Positions 34,504 through 41,623 of a stretch of DNA of 55,279 nucleotides are shown piece after piece (positions within the stretch are counted from its first letter, which is position 1; each line of letters starts with the position of its first letter). This DNA comes from an uncultured Chthonomonas sp. (GTDB lineage: Bacteria > Armatimonadota > Chthonomonadetes > Chthonomonadales > CAJBBX01). The notes below the pieces were generated by a model. It ran no database searches and had not been told where the DNA came from. It worked only from the letters and a program-made list of their open reading frames with translations. The DNA lies in NCBI GenBank assembly GCA_903951425.1, contig CAJBBX010000078.1, positions 1 through 55,279 of the forward strand, read 5' to 3'. Made by a program: the position numbers and the translations under genes.

Positions 34504-34974
34504 TCAGACGCTGGGGCCAGCCGCATGCGCCTCCAGACGCACGACCCGGCTCAGCCCCTCCCGCACCTCCATCAGAACCGTCCCCAGCCGATTCAGGCCT
34601 GTGCCTGTTGGGCCCGTGCCCCAGTAGCTGTCGTACGGCGAGTCCTCGACCAGCTCCTCATCGCCGGTCCCGAGGAGCAGTGTGCGCAGGTCGGGGTGCA
34701 TCGTGAACTTGGCGGTCACGGCCCGGCGCATCACGTCGTCCTTGACGCTCTCCCAGTCCGTCCTGAGCGGCAGGTCGCGACTCCTGCCCAGCGCGGCGGC
34801 TTCCCTGGGCGTTGCAGCCCGCCGCACCCGTTCGCGGTGCGCGGGGTCGATGAACTTCTGCGCCTGGAAGTAGTGCTCCGTCGTGGGCCAGATCACGCCG
34901 TCCAGGTCGACGGCGTGGCGCGAGAAGTTCGAGAACGCGCCGTATGCTCCGCGCGTTGAGTAGAACCGTATCAT
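34504..34974 (-). CDS. NADAR/YbiA-like N-glycosidase family protein
   Basis: A 156-residue single-domain NADAR protein. Signature stretches are FSNFS (14-18), WPTTEHYFQAQKFID (29-43), WESVKDDVMRRAVTAKF (74-90) and the C-terminal block LLLGTGDEELVEDSPYDSYW with GLNRLG. YbiA-type members cleave N-glycosidic bonds of riboflavin-pathway intermediates, and other NADAR proteins remove ADP-ribose from nucleic acids or act on NAD-derived molecules. The ATG at 34974 has AGGAGG seven bases upstream. It is divergent from the small ORF/SMC-like ATPase pair across a 250-base gap. NADAR genes often occur near phage-defence or ADP-ribosylation systems, which gives this context extra interest. Confidence 0.9.
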   Translation of the reverse strand: MIRFYSTRGAYGAFSNFSRHAVDLDGVIWPTTEHYFQAQKFIDPAHRERVRRAATPREAAALGRSRDLPLRTDWESVKDDVMRRAVTAKFTMHPDLRTLLLGTGDEELVEDSPYDSYWGTGPTGTGLNRLGTVLMEVREGLSRVVRLEAHAAGPSV

Positions 34975-35017
34975 CAAGCATCCTCCTATGATCAGCCGAC
35001 GGGTTGGCCGAACAGAC

Positions 35018-35046
35018 GGTAACCACGGTGCTGATGGCAGGTTACC
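35018..35046. promoter_or_regulatory. Inverted repeat in NADAR/SMC divergent region, possible operator
   Basis: GGTAACC (35018-35024) and GGTTACC (35040-35046) are exact inverted copies separated by 15 bases. It lies in the 250-base gap between the NADAR gene and the SMC-like operon, in a place where one regulator could control both. An overlapping GTGCTG/CAGCAC pair could form an alternative hairpin. No regulator gene is encoded beside it. Confidence 0.35.
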
Positions 35047-35224
35047 AGCACGGCCTGGGCGAGAGCGGGAATGGCTGAGGGGAACCCGTCCATTGCGGGC
35101 AGGCCGGGCCGGTAGCGGTCGCGTACGGCGCATGGAAACAGCCGACGAGAGCGCCCGTGCGACCCAGTCCGCATCAGTGGTAGCATAGGATAGCCGGCCA
35201 TGACCTCACGGGTGGAGGATTACG

Positions 35225-35419
35225 ATGGACGCTGCACAACCTGCCGACGAAGCGCTGGCAACCTCGATCACCGATGCACTGGTGGAAGCGCGGCTCGTAC
35301 CCTCCGGCAAGCGGGCGGCAGTTATGGCTGCACTGGCCATGGGTACAGCCCGCTCCGACCACTGGGTTGCATGGGCCACTGCCGCCCTGCAACATGGATC
35401 GGTACGAGGACCCGAATGA
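35225..35419 (+). CDS. Small helical protein coupled to SMC-like ATPase
   Basis: A 64-residue protein of unknown family, predicted mostly helical (EALATSITDALVEARLVPSG; KRAAVMAALAMGTARSDHWV), without signal peptide or membrane segment. The ATG at 35225 has a GGAGG site, and its TGA overlaps the ATG of the ATPase gene (ATGA), so the two are made together and probably interact. Its size and place resemble the small accessory subunits found before many SMC-like or ABC-type defence ATPases. That is inference from arrangement, not homology. Confidence 0.65.
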   Translation: MDAAQPADEALATSITDALVEARLVPSGKRAAVMAALAMGTARSDHWVAWATAALQHGSVRGPE

Positions 35420-37245
35420 GCTACGGGCTTAGTGGGCTCACGCTGGTCAAGGTCCGCGGCGCCACGTCCCGCACGGATATAAAGTTCGAACCTGATGCCC
35501 ACGTTGTGCTGATCCACGGGGCCAACGGTGCGGGCAAATCGACGATCCTGGACGGCCTTGACATGGTCGCCAACGGACGGTGCGGATCGATCGATGACCG
35601 GGGTTCCGCCACAGTGCGTGAGCATGTGGCCTCCGTCGGTGCGACAGGCAGACAGGTTAGGGTCGACCTAACGACATCGGGCTCCATGTGGACTGCCAGA
35701 TTAGCCGGAAGCCTTGTCAGCGTTGATGGCCCGTCGCCTCGACCGCCTATCTTCGTGCTGCGCCGGTACCGCGTCGCTAGACTGGTCGAGGCCAGGCCGG
35801 CCGAAAGGTACGATGCGCTCAGGTCACTCATCGACGTGGCGGGAGTCGAACGGGCGGAGGCAACGCTCATCACTGCGGCCAACTCAGCGAAGCGCACACT
35901 CGACGCGGCATTGGAGCGTCACGGCGAAGCCGACGCGGCACTCGGCCGGCTCTGGGTTGCGTCGGGCGGCCTCGGCAATGACCACCGCGAGTGGGCGCTC
36001 AGCGTAACCCGTCGACCGGGAACGGACTCCTTACGTGCAGCGGGTCCGCTGCAGGCCCTGCTTGGCGCCCTCGATCACGCGGAAGCGGCGCGAGGCACGG
36101 CATCCGCCGCGCAGAAGGGACTAGCTGCCGCACGGCAGGGGCAGGACCGTGCGCGATCAGCGGCCGCTCAGGCCGCTACGCTCAGCGGTACTGATGCGAT
36201 CGGCCTGGTCGACCTCCTGCGGCAGGCGCAGAGCGCGATGGAGCAGGACGCCGATGCCGAGGTCTGCCCGGTCTGTAGCCAGAGGATAGATCGGGCGACA
36301 CTGCGAACCGCGCTGGCAGAGCGGCTATCGCGACTTGGCACATGGCGAGCTCTCAGCAAGGCCGTTCGCGATGCCGACGAGGCTGCGGGACACGCTGAGG
36401 CCGAGGCGCGACGGGCCGACCAGGAGTTAGTGGCGGCGGTAGATGCACTGGCATGTCTCTGGGAACAGGCGCCGGCCGCAGTACCGCGGCTTGAGGCAAC
36501 GGAAGCCGACACGGGGGCAGCAGATCCGCCGAGCCGCGCACGAACAGCGGCGCTGGGCCTGCTGCAGCAGGCACTGGCAGGCCGGACCCAGCTGGAGCAC
36601 GAACTCGACCGTACGCGGGCGGCCGCCACGCTACGCACTGCGGTCGCCACCCAGTTGGCCCACGTCGAGGAGGCTGAGGAGGCGGCATCCGCACAGGCAG
36701 GCCTGGCCGACCACCTGCGGGCTATGCTCACCATTGTGCAATCCCGCCGAAAAGGCTTCGCACAACAGATGCTGGACCGCGTCGCCGGTGAAACGGCGCG
36801 GCTGTACGAACTGGTTCATCCCGGCGAAGGCGTGGCACTGCAGGCGCTGACGCTTGACCCAGCCCGACGGGGTTCTCTGGTCCACACGACGCAGTTCCAT
36901 GGCGCACACGGCGTGGCGCCGCAGGGCTACCTTAGTGACGGACACATGGACACCCTCGGCCTCTGTCTGTGGCTCGCCGTGGTCAAGGAGACCGGCGGTC
37001 CAAACGCTATCGTAGCCCTGGATGACGTGCTGACCTCGTTGGACGACACCCACCTAGCGCGGCTGGTTGCGATGCTGACCGCCGAGAGCCGGCACTTCAC
37101 CCAGCTCATCGTTACGACGCACCAGCGGGCTTGGCACGACCACGCGAGAAGGGAGACCGCCACCACCGCCGCACGCATGCAGGCCATCGAGCTGCTGCCC
37201 TGGTCGGTCCGCGATGGTGTTCAGGTGCGCATAGAGGCAGCGTAG
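35416..37245 (+). CDS. SMC/Rad50-like ATPase with zinc-hook motif
   Basis: A 609-residue ABC-type ATPase. Walker A is GANGAGKST (35-43), the signature motif is LSDGHMDTLG (506-515), Walker B is AIVALDDV (531-538), with D-loop SLDD (541-544) and switch His in TTHQ (567-570). The middle is a short Ala/Glu-rich coiled coil with a CPVC zinc-hook-like motif at 284-287. This is the Rad50/SMC layout but with arms only about 120-160 residues long, far shorter than Rad50 (about 850-1300 residues in total). It probably binds DNA ends or senses DNA. There is no adjacent Mre11-like nuclease. Leu codons such as TTA and CTA seem more common than in flanking genes, which may indicate transfer. Coupled to the 64-residue ORF. 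Confidence 0.82.
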   Translation: MSYGLSGLTLVKVRGATSRTDIKFEPDAHVVLIHGANGAGKSTILDGLDMVANGRCGSIDDRGSATVREHVASVGATGRQVRVDLTTSGSMWTARLAGSLVSVDGPSPRPPIFVLRRYRVARLVEARPAERYDALRSLIDVAGVERAEATLITAANSAKRTLDAALERHGEADAALGRLWVASGGLGNDHREWALSVTRRPGTDSLRAAGPLQALLGALDHAEAARGTASAAQKGLAAARQGQDRARSAAAQAATLSGTDAIGLVDLLRQAQSAMEQDADAEVCPVCSQRIDRATLRTALAERLSRLGTWRALSKAVRDADEAAGHAEAEARRADQELVAAVDALACLWEQAPAAVPRLEATEADTGAADPPSRARTAALGLLQQALAGRTQLEHELDRTRAAATLRTAVATQLAHVEEAEEAASAQAGLADHLRAMLTIVQSRRKGFAQQMLDRVAGETARLYELVHPGEGVALQALTLDPARRGSLVHTTQFHGAHGVAPQGYLSDGHMDTLGLCLWLAVVKETGGPNAIVALDDVLTSLDDTHLARLVAMLTAESRHFTQLIVTTHQRAWHDHARRETATTAARMQAIELLPWSVRDGVQVRIEAA

Positions 37246-37256
37246 ACGACCCGGAC

Positions 37257-37279
37257 GCCTGACGCCACTGACATCAGGC
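37257..37279 (+). terminator. Possible terminator hairpin after the SMC-like gene
   Basis: GCCTGA and TCAGGC form a six-base-pair stem with an 11-base loop, 12 bases after the ATPase stop. It would separate this unit from the ABC transporter genes. The stem is short and no U-run follows. Confidence 0.3.
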
Positions 37280-37325
37280 CGCACGGGTGACAGGAACCCG
37301 GTACCCCGACGCCGAATACGTATCC

Positions 37326-39734
37326 ATGGCCCTTCGCTCGCTCCGCAACCTGCTCGTCTTGCTCTCCGCGCCGCTGCTGCTCGCGGCGGCGGGGCGGGGG
37401 GACGTCACCGTCACGGTGCATGACCTGCCGCGGATGTTCATGCTGGATATCGCCAGCAAGGCGGAGACGGCTGTGGTGCAGGCGTTCCTGCGCAAGTACC
37501 CGCATGTGCGGCTGAAGCGCGCGGCGGGGTTGCAGATCGGCGGCGGGTCGAACACGCTGGACATGATCCCGCTCATGCAGATCGCCGGCGATATCGCGCC
37601 CGATGTGCTGTACGTTAACTTCCGCATGAGCGACACCTATGTGGCGTCGGGCTTCCTGCAGCCGCTGGATGAGTACGTGGCGCGCATCCCTGCCGCGGAG
37701 ATGGCCCGGCGGGTACCGCCCTCGATCCGCGACGTCTGCTACCGGCGCGGACCCGACGGCAAGATGCACTGGTACACGCTCCCCACGAGCCGCCTGGTGC
37801 GCGTGCTCTCCTGGCGGCGCGACCTCTTCGCGAAGGCCGGACTCGACCCAGACCGGCCACCGCGCACCTGGGACGAGCTGGAGGCCTTCTCCCGCAAGCT
37901 CTGCAACCCGGCCCAGAACCGCTTCGGCATGTTCTTCATCAAGGGCGACATCTGCTCGTGGGACTTCGCCAACCTGGTCTGGTCGCGCGGCGGCGACATT
38001 GTGACCACCGACGGCAAGGGGCACTGGAAGCCGCTCTTCAACACGCCCGAAGCCGTGGACGCACTGGCGTTCTACGTGCGCATGACCTGCCGATGGTTCA
38101 CCGCGCCCGACGGCAAGCGCTACCGGGGCTCCGCGCTACGCGACACCTACTCCGACCTGACCACGCGCGACGACAAGGCCATGATGTTCAGCTACCTGGA
38201 CAACAGGATGAACATCTACCAGCCCGAGTTGATCGGCTTCGCGCCGGCTCCCTATCCCGAGGGCAAGGGACGGAGCCGATCCGAGATCAACGCCGCCATG
38301 GTGGGCCTCTTCGCCGGGGTCAAAGACCGCGAGCAGGCACGGGCCGCTTTCGACTACATGGCCTATCTGGACAGCGATGAGGCCAACGCCATCCGGGTGA
38401 AGGTCTACATCCAGAACGGCTTCGGCAAGTTCGTGAACCCCGACCTGCTCGAGCGCTTCGGCTACCGCGACTACCTGAAGCAGGCCGACATGGACTGGCT
38501 GAGGGTCTACAAGGACGCCCTCGTCAATGGCCGGTCGGAGCCACACGGCAAGAACTGCTCGGTGGTCTACCGCGAGCTGAGCAAGCCCGTGGAGGAGGCC
38601 ATCAACGATCCGAAGGCGCTGGCCGCGTTGGACCGAGGCGACGAGGAGGCCCTGCACGCCCGCCTGAAGCAGATCCTGGACCGCGCCCAGGCGGAGACCG
38701 CCCGCCGAATGTTCGGCACTATGCCGCCCGAGATGGCACGATCGCGGACGCGGATGGCGTGGGGCTTCCTGGTGCTGGCCTTCTCGGGCTTCGGGGCGGC
38801 GACGCTCTACCTCCTCCGCATGTTCCGCCGCGAGGCGCCCGCGCCCATGCCCGGAGCCGCCCGCCGCATCATGCCCGCCCTGTTGCTGCTGCCGGCGGTG
38901 ACCACGGTAGCGGTGTGGCAGTACACGCCGCTGCTTCGGGGTACGCTCATCGCCTTTCAGGACTACAGCATCATGGGCAACGCCCGGTTCGCCGGCGTCG
39001 CCAACTTCTCCAGCGTGCTCTTCGACCCCGGCTTCTGGCATGCGGCCTCCGTCACACTGCTCTATACCACTCTCTATATGGTGTTCGGTTTCCTGAGCCC
39101 CATCGGCCTGGCCCTGCTGCTCTCCGAAGTACCGCGCGGCAAGGTCTTCTTCCGCACCATCTTCTACCTGCCTGCCATCCTCAGCGGGCTCGTGGTCATC
39201 TTCCTCTGGAAGAGCTTCTACCGTCCCGCCGGGCTCCTCAACGCGCTGCTGGGCGGGCTGGGCATCCACGTCACGGCGAACTGGCTCGACTCCCCTGCCC
39301 TGGCCATGGCCTCGGTGCTGCTGCCGATCATCTGGGCGGGCATGGGCCCCGGCTGCCTCATCTACCTCGCGGCATTCAAGATCATCCCCGAAGAGCTCTA
39401 CGAGGCCGCCGAATTGGAGGGCGCGGGGATGCGGGCCAAGATATGGCACGTCACACTGCCCAGCATCCGGATGCTGATCCGGATCAACGCCATCGGCGCC
39501 TTCATCGGGGCCTTCATGTCCAGCGACATGATCTTCGCCATGACGGGCGGCGGCCCCTACACCCCCTACGGCGCCACCGAGGTGGTGGGCCTGCAGCTCT
39601 TCTACACGGCCTTCCTCTACCTGAAGTTCGGGCTGGCCAACGCCATGGCCTGGGTGCTGGGCTTCATGCTCCTGGGCTTCACACTGCTCCAGCTCAAGAA
39701 CCTGAGCCGTGTGCAGTTCAGGGCGGGAAAGTAG
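37326..39734 (+). CDS. ABC sugar importer: solute-binding protein fused to MalF-like permease
   Basis: An 802-residue fusion. A signal/anchor segment opens the protein (LRNLLVLLSAPLLLAAAG). Residues about 25-470 match family 1 extracellular sugar-binding proteins (IAGDIAPDVLYVNFRMSDTY; WRRDLFAKAGLDPDRPPRTW). A membrane segment at about 477-497 leads to a complete CUT1 permease (about 505-802) with the EAA loop ELYEAAELEGAGMRAKIWHV near 688. The importer would bring in oligosaccharides made by neighbouring glycosidases. Fusion of binding protein and permease is known for some osmolyte and amino-acid importers but is unusual for CUT1 systems. Start ATG 37326 lacks a clear Shine-Dalgarno site; GTG 37287 is an in-frame alternative. 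Four bases separate it from the partner permease. No ATPase gene is nearby. Confidence 0.88.
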   Translation: MALRSLRNLLVLLSAPLLLAAAGRGDVTVTVHDLPRMFMLDIASKAETAVVQAFLRKYPHVRLKRAAGLQIGGGSNTLDMIPLMQIAGDIAPDVLYVNFRMSDTYVASGFLQPLDEYVARIPAAEMARRVPPSIRDVCYRRGPDGKMHWYTLPTSRLVRVLSWRRDLFAKAGLDPDRPPRTWDELEAFSRKLCNPAQNRFGMFFIKGDICSWDFANLVWSRGGDIVTTDGKGHWKPLFNTPEAVDALAFYVRMTCRWFTAPDGKRYRGSALRDTYSDLTTRDDKAMMFSYLDNRMNIYQPELIGFAPAPYPEGKGRSRSEINAAMVGLFAGVKDREQARAAFDYMAYLDSDEANAIRVKVYIQNGFGKFVNPDLLERFGYRDYLKQADMDWLRVYKDALVNGRSEPHGKNCSVVYRELSKPVEEAINDPKALAALDRGDEEALHARLKQILDRAQAETARRMFGTMPPEMARSRTRMAWGFLVLAFSGFGAATLYLLRMFRREAPAPMPGAARRIMPALLLLPAVTTVAVWQYTPLLRGTLIAFQDYSIMGNARFAGVANFSSVLFDPGFWHAASVTLLYTTLYMVFGFLSPIGLALLLSEVPRGKVFFRTIFYLPAILSGLVVIFLWKSFYRPAGLLNALLGGLGIHVTANWLDSPALAMASVLLPIIWAGMGPGCLIYLAAFKIIPEELYEAAELEGAGMRAKIWHVTLPSIRMLIRINAIGAFIGAFMSSDMIFAMTGGGPYTPYGATEVVGLQLFYTAFLYLKFGLANAMAWVLGFMLLGFTLLQLKNLSRVQFRAGK

Positions 39735-39738
39735 AGCC

Positions 39739-41523
39739 ATGCCCATCCTTCCCGCCATCGGCCGCAAGACGCCCAAGGTCAGGCTCGTCATCGCGGCGAT
39801 CTATGCGCTACTGGTCCTGGGCGGCATCACCATGGTCTACCCATTGCTGGTGATGCTCTCCGGCAGCGTGAAGGGCCAGGCCGACACGGAGCAGATGGAC
39901 GCCTTGCCCGAGTTCCTGCTCTCGCCGCGCCTCCGCTTCGCGAGGTTCATGGAGGACCGATACGGGACGCTCACCAACCTGTCGAGCGCCTATGGCCGCG
40001 AGGTGATGCGCTTCCGCGACCTGCCCGAAGCGCCGGGCGGTGAGCAGGTAGCCCTACTGCGCGGGTTCCTCCGTTCGCAGACGGCGGCGCCGGACCACTT
40101 CTACTGGGTGGCCGACGCGGGCAACATCCAGTCGATGCAACTGCGCAACTTCCGGGCGCTACGCGAGGCGCTACGGTCGGAGTGCGGCTCTGTACGCGAG
40201 TTCACCCGCCGCTACGGCCTGCCGATCACCACGTGGAACGACTTCCCCGGCGTGCTGGACAACCCGGCCACGAAGGAGTTCAACTACGAGCGCACCGCCC
40301 TGTACGACCGCTACCTGCGCTTCAAGCGCGCACTGCCTGCCGCCGACCGGGCCTGGGTGAACGTGGACGGGCTCTACGTCCTGGCGCAATCGAAGATGGC
40401 AGGCACCAAGTCTGGCGCCTGGCCGCGGCAGTCCCTCCTTGCCGAGCGAATGCCGCCGGGAGCGGCCGCGAAGCCCTGGGCCGAGTTCGTGAAGCACGGC
40501 CTCAACTGCCTCTTCGTGCGGCTCGACGACGACGGGCTGGCGGGCTTCCGCGCCGACCTGTGGCGCCGGTTCGGCGGCGACGTAGGCAAGATGAACGCCC
40601 TGCTGGAGACGAGCTACTCCTCCTTTGCCGATATCCGCTGCACCCTCGAGGAACTCCGGGACAGTGCCCTCTTCACGGCCTACACGCAGTTCATCACCGA
40701 CCGGTGCCCGCCGGAGCGGCTGCTCGTCGATGCGATGAACACGCGGTACCGGGCCTATGCCGCCGCCCACCAGCCCGATGCTGCCCGTACGGCGCCGCCA
40801 ATCGCCGCCTACGATCACGCGGTCTTCGAGGCGACGCACGGGGCCTGGCTCACGGAGACGCTGACCCGCAACTACCGGATCGTGGTGGGCTACGTCACGG
40901 TCTACGGGCGAGCCGTGCTGAACACGGTGGCGCTCATCGGCCTCAGCGTGCTGGCGGCGTTGCTGGTGAACCCGGCCGCGGCATACGCCCTCTCGCGGTT
41001 CCGGCTCAAAAACACCTACGGCATCCTCATGTTCTTCCTGGCCACCATGGCCTTCCCCGGCGCGGTAACCATGATCCCCAACTTCCTGCTGCTGAAGGAG
41101 CTGCACCTGCTGAACAGCTACTGGGCGCTGGTGCTGCCGGGGCTGGCCAACGGGTTCAACATCTTCATCCTCAAGGGATTCTTCGACAGCATCCCGCAGG
41201 AGATGTACGAGAGCGCCATGCTCGACGGCGCCGGCGAGTGGGTAATGTTCTGGCGCTTCACCATGGCGCTGAGTACGCCGGTGCTGGCGCTCACCGCGCT
41301 GGGGGCCTTCACGTCAGCCTACAGCGCCTTCATGTTCGCGCTGATCATCTGCCCGGACGAGAGGATGTGGACCATCATGGTCTGGCTCTACCAGCTCCAG
41401 CAGACGGCGCACCAGAGCGTTGTCTTCGCCGCCCTGGTGCTCGCCGCGCTGCCTACGCTGCTCGTCTTCGTGCTGGCCCAGCGGGTCATCATGCAGGGCA
41501 TCGTGGTGCCCATCGAGAAGTAG
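39739..41523 (+). CDS. MalG-like ABC sugar permease with ~330-residue insertion
   Basis: A 594-residue permease, about twice the usual 280. Membrane segment 1 is at about 16-40 (IYALLVLGGITMVYPLLVML). Residues about 45-385 form a soluble, helix-rich insertion, presumably on the outside, with stretches such as EFTRRYGLPITTWNDFPGVL and EFVKHGLNCLFVRLDDDGL. A standard MalG core follows (TVALIGLSVLAALLVNPAAA; AYALSRF) with the EAA loop PQEMYESAMLDGAGEWVMFW. It pairs with the fused permease just upstream (four-base gap). The insertion may bind substrate or dock to the tethered binding domain. I do not recognise it as a known domain. Confidence 0.88.
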   Translation: MPILPAIGRKTPKVRLVIAAIYALLVLGGITMVYPLLVMLSGSVKGQADTEQMDALPEFLLSPRLRFARFMEDRYGTLTNLSSAYGREVMRFRDLPEAPGGEQVALLRGFLRSQTAAPDHFYWVADAGNIQSMQLRNFRALREALRSECGSVREFTRRYGLPITTWNDFPGVLDNPATKEFNYERTALYDRYLRFKRALPAADRAWVNVDGLYVLAQSKMAGTKSGAWPRQSLLAERMPPGAAAKPWAEFVKHGLNCLFVRLDDDGLAGFRADLWRRFGGDVGKMNALLETSYSSFADIRCTLEELRDSALFTAYTQFITDRCPPERLLVDAMNTRYRAYAAAHQPDAARTAPPIAAYDHAVFEATHGAWLTETLTRNYRIVVGYVTVYGRAVLNTVALIGLSVLAALLVNPAAAYALSRFRLKNTYGILMFFLATMAFPGAVTMIPNFLLLKELHLLNSYWALVLPGLANGFNIFILKGFFDSIPQEMYESAMLDGAGEWVMFWRFTMALSTPVLALTALGAFTSAYSAFMFALIICPDERMWTIMVWLYQLQQTAHQSVVFAALVLAALPTLLVFVLAQRVIMQGIVVPIEK

Positions 41524-41623
41524 CGGAACCCGCCCGGCGGATAGCGCGTACGTACTACCTGTGACCCGCCATTAAGGCACCTGCGTACCGTGCGCATCTG
41601 CGGGCCACAGGGAGCACGATGTG

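Noticed and set aside
38136-39791. A 551-codon minus-strand frame
   Set aside because: Antisense to the fused binding protein/permease; Glu/Gly/His-rich without domain features.
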